This document shows positions 24,201 through 38,400 of a stretch of DNA of 64,000 nt, in pieces. Positions within the stretch are counted from its first letter, which is position 1, and each line of letters starts with the position of its first letter. Origin of the DNA: Gambelia wislizenii (lineage: Eukaryota; Chordata; Lepidosauria; Squamata; Crotaphytidae). The notes beneath the pieces are model-generated. The model was not told where the DNA came from. It saw only the letters and a list, made by a program, of their open reading frames with translations, and made no database searches. The DNA is taken from positions 284,698,265-284,762,264 of the forward strand of contig JAUMIR010000003.1 in the NCBI GenBank assembly GCA_030847615.1. Reading direction: 5' to 3'. The position numbers were made by a program, and so were the translations under genes.

Positions 24201-27200
24201 CTGGGACTTCTCCTGTTCTCCAGGAGTTCTCAAATATTATTGCCAATGGCTCTGAGATTATATTTGCCAGCTCTTTTAATACTCTTGGATGTAGTTCATC
24301 TGGTCCTGGAGATTTAAATTCATTTAGATTAAGAAGGTATTCCTGTACTACCTCTTTACTTATTTTGAGCTGGATTTCCCCTATTGTGTCCTCTGTTCCA
24401 TTCTCCTCAGGTTGGTCCTCCTTTTCCTTTTCTGAAAACACTGAGGCAAAGAAGGTGTTGAGTAATTCTGCCTTTTCTCTGTCCCCTGTTAGCATTTTGC
24501 CATCTTCTCCACGTAGCGGCCCTATCATTTCCTTCTTCCTCCTTTCGCTGCGGACATACCCAAAAAAACCCTTTTTATTGTTCTTAACCTCCCTAGCAAG
24601 CCTGAGCTCATTCTGCACTTTAGCTTTTCTGACTTTACTCCTACACGTGTTCGCTATCTGTTTGAATTCTTCTTTGGTGATTTCCCCCCTTTTCCATTTC
24701 CTATACATGTTCCGTTTAAAACTTAGCTCCATTGAAAGTTCTTTAGTCATCCATCCTGGTTTCTTGAGACACCTCCCATTTTTCTTCCTCAATGGTACTG
24801 TTTGAAATTGTGCCTTCAGTATCTCCCTTTTGAGAAAGTCCCATCCGTCTTGAGGTCTCTTCTCTTTTAGTATTCCTGACCATGGGATCATCCCCAGTAT
24901 TTCCCTGAGTTTATTGAAATCAGCTCTCCTAAAGTCAAGAATGCGTGTCTGACTATGCCTGGCTTCTCCTTTCCATTGTATAACAAACTCCAGGAGAACA
25001 TGATCACTCTCACCTAAGGATCCCACCACTTGCACCCCATTAACCAGATCGTCTCTGTTGGTTAGGATCAGATCTAAAATAGCTGACCCCCTTGTTGCCT
25101 CTTCCACCTTTTGGACCATGAAATTGTATTCCAGGCATGTAAGGAATTTGCTAGACCTTGTAGTTTTGGCTGAGTTAGATTGCCAGCAAATATCAGGATA
25201 GTTGAAGTCACCCATCACTACTACATCTCTCCTTTCTGCATGTATGTTCATCTGTTCTAGAAAGGCAACATCCAATTCCTCCGTCTGATTTGGGGGTCTG
25301 TAGTAGAGTCCCACAATAACATCCCTGTTGTTTCCCTCCCCTTTAATTTTTATCCAGATGCTCTCCACCTGGCTTCCAGTATTTCTTTGAGGGGAAATGC
25401 GAAAGAGCCGCCACTGCAGTTTTTCTGCCCAGGCATTCAGAAAGGTGGTGTCACGGAAGAGAGAGCAGAGGGGGGTCGGTGCTTCTTTTAGGTTGTCCTG
25501 GGACAGATTGCATATGTTGGTAAACCTGCATTTGTTCATATATGATCTCTAGCTAGATTGGGCAGAACAATGTTGCCACTGTATCAGTTGTAACACTTCA
25601 TTTGTTCTTCATAGCATTGATACGTAGAATCTGTGGAAGCCTCTTGTGCAGTTGGTCATCTGGATGGTTATAGGTAAGGTGTGGGAAATGTGTGACCTTC
25701 CAGATGTTGTTGGACTGCAACTTCCATCAGCCCCAGCTTACATGGGACAATGAGAATTGCAGTCCAGCAACATATTGAGGGCTGTACATAAACCATTCCT
25801 GGTTTAGGTAAAGAAAAGTAATGTATATGGAGAAGCAGAGGAAGTTTACACACTTTAAGCAACCTTTTTTATATAACTTTTATTTCCATTAACTGTAGCG
25901 TGTTTTTAAATAGAGAACCATTCGTTAAAAGGTACCTGCCATATTTTGTTGTTCCTTCTTTAAACCAAGCAACCACAATGAGACTTACAGTACATAAATA
26001 GCACCTGAAAGCTTTATATAATGGTTTGTTTTTTTTTCAAAACAGGTTCTGCGTGACAGCGGAGTATTTGAGTATACCTGGAAAGAACTTGAACTGTGGC
26101 TTGAGCATTTGGATGACACAGTAGAATCAAAAAAAGAAGCAGTGATTCAGTTTTTGGAAAAGGTAATAAATGCAAATTAGTCAGGCTAATAATTCCAAGA
26201 ACAGCATTAGTGGAAATGTGTTACCATTTATTATTATAGAACATTTTTTAAAAAGCCCTTCATGAATGAATTCTGAGAACTGGCATCTGCTAGACAGAGA
26301 AGGGGGAACAAAGGAAATGAGATTATAGGAAAAAGCTTTTGTTAGAAATTTCCACTACAGTGGGTAGTCTTGATAAAAGAATGAGGCTGTCTTCCACCAA
26401 CTGTTTTCTACTATTCTGCTGTTGCAGAGCGAACAAAGAACATGGAAGGCAAAAGCAGGTTATGTAAACTTCAGTTTAATTTTCCCAGGTGACACTTCTG
26501 GTGCACATATAATTTTCTTTTTCTTGTGGAACCAGTGGTGAGACTTGGCATGCAGGAGAAGCATGGCATGACCGAGAAAGCTGACTTCCCAAACAGTGCA
26601 GTAATTAAAAATAATAAGGTTATTATTACTGTTAGTGATAATCCTTGATTCTCAAGAGTACAGTATTCATTCTTGGCAGAACCAGAATGAATAAAGATGA
26701 TCAAATAGATGACTAAAATATCAATTTATTTAAATATCCATTTTTAGCGATTGAAAGCAGGTGGGTTTTCTCTTTGTGTACAAGGAAGTGAGACTTTGTC
26801 ATGTAATATCTAGGGTTTAGGCTGTGGAGCATGCCAGTATAACTGTAGCTGATACTTCCTCTGCTATTTTGTGTAGGAATGTGTTATGGCAGTTAGCTGC
26901 CAAATCACTCAGAGGGTATATTTCAGGGATAAATTTAAATGAATTTAAATTAAGTGGCCATTCCTTTAAGAGGGTTGCTGTAAAACATTGCATTGCAAAT
27001 ACAGTAATACTTTAAAAATAGAGCATAAAAGCAGTTTTCAAAGTGCTAGCAGCTCTTCTTGGTAAGTCACTGAAGGGGGTTACATAGCCAAAGATCAGTG
27101 GGATTTGTACATGAGAAAATCTGGGAATTTACACCACTTGGCCACAGTCTTAAAGTAAGTGTATAAAAGCAGGGAAAATAACTCATTCATGTCTTGATAT

Positions 27201-30200
27201 GTAGTATTCCATCATCATCATTGTCGTCATCGTTTATTTATATAGCACTATCTGTGCACATGGCACTTTACATTAAAAGAAGCTTTATGTTTGGATGACA
27301 CAGTAGAATAAAAAAAAGTAGTGATTCCGTTTTTGCACCAATTAGTGCATTCACACACAATTGCACATTGATGGTGTGCCTTACGCTCATTTTGCAAATC
27401 TTCCACTGGTGTGCTTGCGAATTTCCTGGAGCCAGTATTTCAGAAACAGACCACTTATTAAAACTCAAGTACATGTTGTAAATACTGTAATCTGGTGCAT
27501 GTCTAGGCATTAAGTTTAGTGGGCAAGTTCTCAGCAGAGTTCTCAGCAGAGAACTCAGCAGAGAAGCATGTATAGGTTGGGTCTCCCTTATCTGAAAAGC
27601 TTGGAACCAGAGGTTTTTTGGATTTTTTTTTTTTGGCATACCTGTATTTGCATATACATAGTGAATGAGGGATGGGCAAAAGGGGGCTAGCTACACATCC
27701 AATGGGGTAGCTCCGCGCTTGGTCTTGTGGCCTGGCCAATCTGCACCATGCTTGCCTTCCACCCAGCGAATGGAGGCAGGGGGGCAGACACCACTATTGG
27801 TTGGGCTGCGAGGGCGAGCACGGAGCATTCTCTGGGGGAGGAGCGAAGATGAATCCTCAGTGTGGGTAACGCCTACCACTGCCCAGACTAAAGCAGGAAG
27901 CTGCATCGTGGTCTCTTTAGAATTTAGAATTTCCTTTGTTCTCCATCGAAGCTGCATGAGGCCAGTTCAACTTTCTGCTTTCGCCTAGAATGGACACAGA
28001 ATCTTTCTCTTCCTCTAATCTTTTACCTACCGATCTTGTCCCTCCTGCAAATCCTCTCACCACCTTTCTTTACCTCCTGTCTTTCTGCTTTAAAAAAAAC
28101 CCCCACCTCTTTTTGGCTTCTCCTTTCTTTCCTTTTCCTTCCATACCGTCCTAGACATATCGCTTCTCTACCTTCCCCCACCTTTCTTCCATGGTGGGCG
28201 GAGGATCCAGAGACCAAAGGAGCAAACCCTCGGCCAAGAACAAAGGGGAAGGATCAGACAGGGCCCACCGTAGCCGCTCTCAGAGTGAGCAATGAGCGCC
28301 TGTGGAGTCTGGGCTATCCAGCGCCGTTTGCAGCTCCGAGAGCTCGCAAACTGGTGTCACCAAGAAGGCCACAAAGAAATCAGCCCACGGCCGCTTGGAG
28401 GGCAATCCAAGAGCTCAGAGCATGGGGGCGAAGGGGCAGGCATTGGAGGAGCCGTCGGCAAAGAGCTCCAGGAAAACCCAGCTGCCCATCACCTCAGAAG
28501 ACCCGTGCCCCATGGAGAGCCAGCCGTTCGCTTCTGTGGCCATGCCGTTCCAGCCGCATCCAGGCTTCCAGCCTCCAGCCAAGCCCCAGGGAATGTCGTG
28601 GCAGACGGAGGTACGGGAGGATTGGGAGGGATGAGGCCTGGCCCATCTACCTCCCCTCTTAGGCCAGAGAATCTGGGACCCTTCTTACCGATACGGGGCA
28701 ATCTTCTCCCGCCACCCTCCTGCAGGGATCCTTGTTTCGGGAGTTTTCCCTTTCCCCTGATTTTTTGGCCCCACGCTCGCCTGCTACAAGTTCCAGTGGC
28801 ACAGGGGAGGAGGGACGCCCAAGCGACTCACCACTGGGGGTCACCAGCAGCCAAAACTGGCTTCAGCATTTGCCCCACCATGCTTGTCTAGGAAGAGAAG
28901 AGGTTTTAAGTGTAGCCTTGCAGCTACTCCCCAGTGCTCTTCTGCCAGGGGGAAAGGGGTCAGGGATCACTTCCTCAAACCCCTACTGCACTCCCCAACT
29001 CTTATCCATCCCTACCCCAGGCTGTGGATGCACACACACTCCATACCCTTCACCCCCAATACCTTGATAGGGGCTGGGAAGACACCCCAGTGCAGCCGGG
29101 CCCCTCCAATGGAGGAACAGGAGTACATCCTGTTCCTAGAGGTCCCTCAGAGGTCCCAGCCCCCCCCATCACTCAAATCCCCATCATTAGACCGTGAGGG
29201 GGCACGAATGCGGATCACTCTTTGGAGGACTCAGGAGGCAAGTCTGACATGGAGATCCCTCTGATTCATGCCATAACCAGGTCACACCCCCAAGACAAAG
29301 ACGAACTGACCTTGTCAGCATGAGGACAAGGAGGAAGGGGAATGCTCAGACACTGAGCCTCCCACACAGGATGCTTTGGACAGGCTGTTCCAAGCAGAAG
29401 CTTTCGCATCCCTACTCTGAATGACGAGGAACAGACCATGCAGCGCAGAAGTGGGAAGGTTGCCGCAGTTCTATGATCCCCAACAACTCTGAAAAAGGAC
29501 CTCCCTTCCCCAGAAGGATTTTCCCAACTAATCACCAAGGAATGGGACAAGCCTGCGTCAGGGAAAAGAGCCACGCAAAAGTTCTACATGCCAGAGAAAA
29601 AGGTGTTGGAGACCTTAAAGGTCCCAGTGGTCGACAAACTGGTGGCATCCTTAGTATCTGATTTTCTAGCCCCTAAAGAGGAGGAAGCCATATTTAAGGA
29701 TCCAGATGAGAAAAGGGCTGACTGCGCCCTGAAGAAAGTACACGAAGCCACAGCGCTGGGTGTTAGAGCATCGGCAACAACCTCTCTTTTCGCAAGAGCT
29801 GCCATCCTGTGGCTCAGTGAGATCTTGCAGGTCCCACAGTTAGACACCAGAACCCTGCATCAAATCCTAAGAAGGGTACTCTCTGCCTTACAATTCGTAG
29901 CAGGCGCTTCCCAGGACGCCTTGTCATTTGAAGCCAGATCCATAGGAGCTGCGGCCCTAGCAAGACATTCAATCTGGCTGAAACACGGGAAAGTGGACGC
30001 CCACTCCAGATCCGCCCTTTGCACCACTCCCTTCAAGGGTTCCAATCTCTTTGGAGAGGAGGCATTAAAGGATTTCTTAGTAGAAACAAAGGACAAGAAA
30101 CAAGCAATGCCCTCTACGCTCCTCACTGGAAGCAAGAAAGCAAACAAGCGCCCATTTCTGTCCTCTCACTCCTTTTGTTCCCCAAGGGGATATGCTAGAC

Positions 30201-31456
30201 AGAGAGACTACCGCCCTCCACATCCTGCATGGGCCAAAACCAACTACACCATTAGGCAGTTCTCATCATCTCAGGGGCAAAACAGAGGAGTTCACCAGGC
30301 AGTCAAGGGGTCCTCCAGACAACAATTCTGACTCCAAAAGCGTCCAGGTGGGTGGCCAGCTTGCCTTGTTCCAGAGAGAGCGGTCGAACTCTACGACGAA
30401 CAGGTGGGTCCTGACAACGATAGTGCAGGGCTACCGCATCGAGTTCGACACAATGCCGAGGAACGGGTTCCTTCCCGCTCCAGTCCCCAAGAACATGCAG
30501 AAGGTGGCAGAGCTCGCCACCACCAATTGCCATCTGCAGGACATCAGGGCGATAGAAGAGGTCTCAACATCCCAGCGTTTCTCAGGAGTGTACGCCTTCT
30601 TCTTTACAGCGCCCAAGAAGGGAAAGGGCTCAATCTTGGACCTCAAGTATACAAACTCCTGCGTTACTTACAAGCGTTTCCGAATGGAAATCATTGTGTC
30701 GATCAGAGAGGTTCTACAGAGAGGCAACTACTGGATCTCTCAGAAGCCTACATGCATATCAAGATAAACAGAGCAAGCAGGCAGTACCTTCGCTTCGTGT
30801 TTGGCAATCAACACTTCCAATTCAGAGCATTGTTGTTCAGCCTGGCGACAGCCCCCTGCATCTTCACCAAGGTGTTGGTGGTGCTGATAGCCCACCTACA
30901 GAGCAAGGGGATACACCTTTGTCCGTACCTGGACGACATCCTACTGAGAGCCTCTTCCCTGGAGAAAGCGAAGCTGGATCTACAAACAACAATATGCTCT
31001 CTATATGCCATGGGTTCCTAGTGAACTTCAAGAAGAGCCACCTGCCACCATCGCAGTCCATTACCCACCTGGGCACGTTGATAGACACGCGACTGGGCCA
31101 TATCTTCCTTTCACAAGAGAGACAGGACGGGATCAGAAGTGAAGCTCAACAGGTAAGATTGCTCTCCCTCGTTCCTTTGACCTTCCTAGCCAGATTGTTA
31201 GCTCTAATGATTTCAGCAATTCAAGTGATTCCATGGGCCAGGTTCCACTCGCGACCACTTCAGTGCTTTCTCATGGGTTATCAATAGCAGATAACCATGA
31301 GGAAGTGCATGCTGTTGCATCTTTCCCCGGAAGTCAGACATTCTCTCATTTGGTGGACATGCAGGGAATCCATCTCGAAGGGTTCACCCTTCATGGTTAT
31401 GCACCAGGTCCTAGTGACCTCAGATGCAAATCAAAGCAGATATGTTATCTTTGTTG

Positions 31457-31501
<45 letters not shown>

Positions 31502-33524
31502 GGCTTTTCTTGCAAACGAAGATTCAGGAAGGACTCATCCTGCGCTTTCTGCAAGCGCACTGATGACTGTGTTGAACAATAAATTGCTCTTTATGTTTGT
31601 TATTTATATACAGTCTATTAGTCAATTCATGAGTTATTTTCTCTTAATGACATTTAATTAGTCCATAACTCCTATAAACACCCACACCCAAGTACAAGTG
31701 CTATTCATTTAATTGTGGCACTGCAGTTTCCATAGGTTATTTGTTCTGTGCCAGCAGTGGAAGGTGAAATCCCGTGTCGCAAACATGGTGGTAACAAAAG
31801 TGACGGGGCGGCCAGGGTGAATGGTGACGTAATTTCAGCTGGCATGTCTGTGCATCACACTCCATTCCTTCCCCCACAATGACAGTGGTATAGCAAAGGC
31901 TCTGTGAGGAAAAACTCAGAAGGCACTGGAGGTCTATCTAGCCCCCGTTCCCCAAAGGCAGAAGTGGGCATCTGGCAGAAAAACATTTTGGATTTGGGAA
32001 TTCCGAATAAGAGAGACTCTACCTATAACTGCTTTGTTTCTGTAACAAAAGCTAACCAAACAGAATTCTGGCCATCTGCACTGTACTCCTACATGGGCTT
32101 GCTATTCAGTCTCTATGTCTGCTATTGCATTACCATCTATGATGTTTATAGCCCTGCTCACACATTCACCTGAACATGGGAGGGCTACATAGGTGCACCT
32201 GTAAGCCCTAGTTCCCAAAGATCTCAGCCAAATGTAGTTACAGGGCACTCTATGGACATCCAGACTAATCACAGAAAGGTCTGTGCTGTCAGGTGTAGGG
32301 GAACATTCAGGGAGTAGGATTTACATGGGCACCTGTATTCCCACCAGACATTTAACCCTCCATGCAGTCAGGTGAACATGTGAACAGGGCTTATATTGAG
32401 GAGCGTATGATAAGTGTTCATTTTGCCTTGCAGGTCTTGGTAAAAGTGGTGACCAACCCTTATCCATACACAGATAAAGCAGCAGATCTTGTTCAGGAAG
32501 CCAGCGTTCTTCAGGTCAACCTATTTAAACAAGATGTTGATAATATCAGCATTCCAATCTCACACATTGATGGTATGCCTTACACTGAAAATCTTACACT
32601 GGTGTGCTTGGGAATTTCCTGGAGCCTGCATTTCAAAAACAGACCACTTATTATAAACTCAAGTTTATGTTGTAAATACTGTAATCTTGTGCATGTCTAA
32701 GCATTAAGTTTAGTGGGTATTATCCTAAGAGGTATGTTTTGGACTGCTGCCCTGTTTGCCTTGTCAAGCTACACAGCAATCACTGACACAGATTGGTGAA
32801 TTTCTAGATGAAAACAATCTTGTGTTTTAGCTTGCCTTTGTTTACCCTAGAATCCTAGAAGTACATTGGATTTGTGTTTCTTCAAAAGTATAGGACCAGG
32901 ATTGGGTTTCCATTTCCCAGTTGATTAAAAAGTGCGAAGACGCCTTATTTCTGTTATTATCAATGCAGACTCAGGAACTAGCTTGTTGCTCCTTGTACCT
33001 TCAGACCAATTTCTAGTTTTGTTGAAGTTACCCTTAAGGCTTATGTACTTCATTGAGATTGGACAATGAAGGCCTCTTCAGATACGCAGTAAACTACAGC
33101 TATAGGTTTCGAAGTCACTTGTCTGCTAGACATTGGCACTGTACACATGGATATAAGAGGGAGTGATTGCAATGACATGCATGCTATAAGGTTCAAGCCT
33201 GTTTGATATGGTCAGGGTCTTGTACATGCTCATTTAAGTAAATGAATTACTCCATCCCTAAGTAGTGCATGGTACTCTTGAGCTTAAGGAACCAAATGTG
33301 TATCAGCCATGCTGTTTACTGTGGAAGGTGCGATGGGAAGCTGTGAAATCTTTGCAATAGAATCTTAATTCTGACATTGTAGTGGTGCTGCTGTTAATAT
33401 AGCTTGGCTCAGTATGATGGCATTGATAATTTCTGTTTATCCCCAAAGTCTGCATTTTAATTTTTTCATGAACATGTAAGTGGCAATCTATTTTATGCAT
33501 GTGCATATTTAGAGAGATTGAGAG

Positions 33525-33569
<45 letters not shown>

Positions 33570-35407
33570 ACAAGCATATGGGGACTGAAAGTTTCCTGAC
33601 AGACATAGGTTAGTTTAGACCATGGCTTTATCTCACTGTCATTTAGAATTCAAACCATGGTTTGAGGGGCTAAAAGTACAGCAGACAAGCCATGGTTTAG
33701 AATTAGTTTTCTGTTTTAGTGTTCTGTCCCCTCATCTTCATTAGGCATAGGTTTTTAAGTTCTCTCCTTTCTGCCTGGTGCAGTAGCCTCAGACCAAAGA
33801 GTGGTGGCTGACAATGTCATTTGTCATTATAGGCATTCTGCCAAACTATGACTAATACAAATTTTTCTGTTGGTTTTCTGGGTGATAGCAAAATGATACT
33901 TTGGTCAGTTCATGTACCATGTAGTTAGGGTCCTTAACCATTATGATTCTGGTATGATGTCTGAAAGGAGCCACTGCATCTGCCTGTCAGTTACTAACTC
34001 TGTTCATTTTGAAATAATAGGCCACTATTACATAATGACAGAGGAAACATTACATTTTTATAGATCCTAAGTATAGGACTTTTTTTGTATCTTCAGGATA
34101 CTCTGTTATAGTATATTATTTGAGATATTTAAAAATTGCAGCTGAAATTAACAGGTTTCTCAGGATGAGATGAAAGGCCTAAGCAACATGTTGTACACAC
34201 CTTGTTATTGTAAAGTAACTTATGCTGCAAGCATAATGTATCATTTTATTTTTAAGAGTATTGTGGGAGTATATTGCATGTGCCATATGCTTGTTGGCTA
34301 AGGATAAATGCGCATAGAATTTCTGCAGAATGTTTCCATTTGTATAGTGTTAAGATTTGAGATCCCTTACTTCTGCTCGTCTTGGCTATTGGATCCTTTT
34401 TTATTTCTTTGGGTCTTGAAACTACTGACTTTTTAAACTAAGCTTTTCCCATTTTTAAACTAGATGTTCTAGATATGATTGATGTCCTCGTGGAAGGCAG
34501 TGAAGGCTTACATGAAGAAGTTGGACCTACTTTAAATGAAGACATGATTGTGAACACTTTTCCATTCAGTGCTGTCATCCCAGCTTCTTTAGAAGCCAGA
34601 AATAAGTTGCTTTTTGAGGATGATGAAAGCACAAGAGGTATTTTCTTCCTATATTTACTTTTAATGTTTTAATTCTTAATACCATCTGCAAAGCTTCCAA
34701 GATTCAGTTCAGAAGAAGAGTTGTAAACATCATGAGAAAAGATTTTGTACAATAGGTTTAGTAATATGTTCTTACTCATTTTCTTTTTGTCTACTTGCTT
34801 TTGAAAAGAACTGGTATGGAGGAAGTTCATACATTATTCATTACATCTATATCCCATAAGGTGGTGTATGTATCTCCTCCTCCTCCCCACTTTATCCTCG
34901 CAATGATTTTGTAAGGTAGGTCATCTGGATAGGCCTGTCAGAAGAGACTGGTCTTTAACGCTGCTTTAAATTCCGACTGTGTACTCAGCTGTCATATCTC
35001 TTCCGGCAGGCTGTTCCAGAGTCTAGGGAGGAACACTGAAGAAAATGAAGAAGACTCAATTCCCTCATTAAAAATACTGTTTAAAAGTATACAAATACGT
35101 TTTTTCTGTACTTCAGTCAGAATTGTGTCATGGTTAATGTTGGACTGGAACTTGGGAGATCTAGCTTCAAGTCCCCAGTGAGCCATGAAGCTTATTGGTG
35201 ATCTCAGGCCAGTCATTCTCTATCTGTCTGATTTTAAATTGTTAACTTTTTAACTGTACTGATTGTTTTAAAATGTCTTAGTCTTACTTGTTTTTTAAAC
35301 TGATAAGTTTTTAACAGATATGTGTTGTTAACTAACATTATGTTGATAAGTTAATGTGTTGTTCCCTGCCTCAATCCATAGGGAGAGGCGGGTAAGGAAT
35401 AATAACA

Positions 35408-35440
<33 letters not shown>

Positions 35441-38400
35441 TGAGGCCTAAGAAAAGGAGCAAGTAAAAGAAAACATTAATGTACCTCAGCTAACAAGGGG
35501 GATAGGAGCCATTACTAGGAAAAACAAGGCAATCGCTGAGACACATCAGATCTTGGGTTGATATAGCCCAGTGTTGTCTATAGTGACTTAATTTAACAGT
35601 GGTTCTCTTGGTTTTCAGACAGGTGTCTTTTCAGGGTCTCCTAATAATGTCAGAGATTAAACCTGGCATCTTTTGAATGCAAAGCATCTCCATCATCCAT
35701 CAGTTTTTTTCATCATTGGTTCAGCCATGTCCTGTCTGCCTATAAAGTAGAGTTTGTTTTATTTTTAAAGTCTAGAAATTGATAGGTATCATCAGAGCTT
35801 AAGTAGCACATGTTCTTGAATTTCTCAAAAATGCAGGTGCTCTGAACTGTAGAATTATCTCTGATCCTTGACCGTACTTTTGTTCAACATGCCTGCCTTG
35901 GTATTCCTGTTGTTTTCAGTTCACAGTTCTGTACAACACAGATGTATTTGATTATGAAATTCTTACCTACTCTCTGAGTAGCTAATTTGATGCTTTGATT
36001 TTTTATTTTAAGAAATCACAAGATCCCATCTTTTCTTTTCTTTTTCTTTTTTGTCTTTGCAGGAGAAAGCATAATGGAGTATCTCATCACTGTTTTCACT
36101 GACCTCCTGCATTCTCAAAGAGACCCTTTAGCCCTGTGCTTAATGTTTCAGCTTTATGATAAAGATCTCAATTCAGTCTGTCCTCAGCTTCTTGAATTCA
36201 GCCATTACTACACTCTGTGGATACCAGAGCAAGCTAAGGAGGCTTTGGTGAGTAAGAAAAAAGTGATACCAAACTATATAATTTGTTGTTAATTCATATA
36301 ATAACACCACACACAGGGATATTACACATATCCTAAATGTGTTGCCCCCTGGTGTAGTTAAAACATTTGAACTTCCATCCCACTGGCACTTTCAGGTGTA
36401 AGCTGGTAATTCTCTTTCTGCTCCAGTCATGAAACAGTGGTGTGTTAAAACTGTGCCATTTGAAGTGAAACCGTGTCTGGTAGAGGTCTCCAAACACCAC
36501 AGCTCAAGCCTGAGCTCATATGTCCATAGAATCTATCCTAGAAAAAGCAAGATAGGCTTCTTTGTCAGATATGGTTGTTAATAGTCATTTTAGGGGAAGA
36601 AATGTGACAGTGGAGGGTCACTTTAAAATATATTAAAGCTGATTTAGGATGGTGGTAAAGGGAGTTCTTTAAAAAAAATAATTAAATTTAAAACATATCA
36701 ACAACATTACAGTACCACACAATACATTACAATACAACACAAACAGTTGACACTATCCCCTCAACCTACTGCTGCCCCCACACTTAACAAAACAAAATGT
36801 AAATACTAAAATTGACTTCCCACCACACCAGTTCAAGAAACTTAATGCTAAATATAGTAAGCTGCTTTAAAAATTAATTTAAGTTGTCCCCGCCAGACCC
36901 CCCCCCCCCACGAATGTAAAAAACCCCAGGGAGTGAGGGATGTGAATAACAATCACCCCATGTGAATAACAGTCACCCCAGGGAGTGAGGGAAAATCTCT
37001 CAAACCGGCTGTCTGCTGGGCTTTCGCCCTCCCTGAAAAGGCAGCCAAAGCTCAGCAGAGGAGCAGTTTGAGAGATTTTCCCTCACTCCCTAGGCTTCCC
37101 TGGCTTTCCTTTCTCTCTCAAAGGGAAAACTTCTTAAAATCGCTCCTCTGCTGAGCTTTAGCTGCCTTTTCAGGGAGGACGAAAGCCAAGAAGAAAGCCA
37201 AGAAGACAGCCGGTTTGAGAGAGAAAGGGGAGCCAGGGAAGCCTAGGGAGTGAGGGAAAATGTCTCAAACCGCTCCTCTGCTGAGCTTTGGCTGCCTTTT
37301 CAGGGAGGGCGAAAGCCAAGCAGACAGCTGGTTTGAGAGAGAAAGGAGAGCCAGGGAAGCCTAGGGAGTGAGGGAAAATCTCTCAAACTGCTCCTCTGCT
37401 GAGCTTTGGCTGCCTTTCAGGGAGGGCGAAAGCCAAATAGACAGATTTCTCTCTCAAACTGGCTGTCTGTTTGGCTTTTGCCCTCCCTGAAAATCCCTCA
37501 CTCCCTAGGCTTCCCTGGCTCTCCTTTCTCTCTCAAACTGGCTGTCTGCCCTCCCTGAAAAGGCAGCTAAAGCTCAGCAGAGGAGAGGTTTTAAGAAGTT
37601 TTGTCTCACCCCCGCGCTTTCCTGGCTCTTCATTCCCTTTGTGAAGAGAAGGGAAGACCCAGGAGACAGGCAGTGGGTGAGGGAAAACCGCGAATAATCA
37701 AAACCGCGAGTGTCAAGCCGCGAATGCAAAGGGACAACTGTACTTCCATTCTACTTTTGACCTAAAAGTACAGGAAAAACACATCAAGCATCAAAATCCA
37801 CCGTGATTATTTTCTTATTCTTACTCTTCAAAAATGGCTCCCAGTCTTTCAAAAAAATTGTCTAATGATCCCTCCTTCATTAAAGTTGAAAGTTTATACA
37901 TCTCTACCTGTTCAAAAGCTTTAACAATCCACTCCTCATCTGAAGGAACATGATCCATCTTCCAGTTCTCAGCATACAATGATCTAGCTGCAAAAATCAT
38001 ATACTGAATCACTTTAAAGTTTGTGCTTTTAAATTTCTCTTTTGAAATGCCTAACAAGAGTAGCTCTGGTTTTAATTCAATCTTACATTTCAAAATTAAT
38101 TGCATTAATCTAGAAATTTGTCTCCAGTACCTCTTTGCTTTATCGCAGGGCCACCACATATGAAAAAAAAGAACCTTCAGGTATCCCATACTTCCAAAAC
38201 GGATTTTTAAGACCATTATACATCTTAGAGAAGCTTGCTAGAGTCTCAGATACCTTTACATCATCTTGTAAAAAATTTCCTTCAAATTATAACCAAGCAT
38301 GTCCTTTAAAGTAAACCATCCACGTTTCCCTCAATACTTCAGCTTTATATTATAATCAAAATTTTGAGCCCATTTACTATACAGTCTTTAACCTGTTCAT

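Larger units (their letters stand above)
27866..31455 (+). mobile_element. DIRS retrotransposon, copy C
   Basis: It holds the 5' leader shared with copy B, gag from 28190, RT to about 31020, and the start of the RNase H-like region (to about 31455: '[17 protein letters not shown]'). It stops where a LINE 3' tail intervenes, and the tyrosine recombinase is missing. It has several frameshifts but many long open segments, so it is younger than copy A. Confidence 0.8.
27573..32025. mobile_element. Tigger-like DNA element, split by later insertions
   Basis: The left end TAGGTTGGGTCTCCCTTATC and the inverse of the right end TAGGTAGAGTCTCTCTTATT flank this interval, with TA on both outer sides (27571-27572, 32026-32027). 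Subterminal 'ttttttggattttttt' (27614) mirrors 'aaaacattttggatttggga' (31980). DIRS copy C and a LINE tail sit inside. No transposase is recognised. Confidence 0.6.

Noticed and set aside
22643..25539. Large minus-strand open frames as a second host gene opposite URB1
   Set aside because: They are CR1 endonuclease-RT with canonical LINE motifs and a frameshift. The ends of the frames run into unrelated antisense DIRS and flanking sequence.
27268..27739. Minus-strand open frames near 27.5 kb as genes
   Set aside because: They overlap the relic URB1 duplication and a Tigger-type end, and show no homology.
28036..29264. Several Ser/Pro/Arg-rich plus-strand frames as a novel gene
   Set aside because: They are overlapping frames in the G+C-rich, frameshifted 5' part of a DIRS gag; one shares its start position with the gag of copy B.
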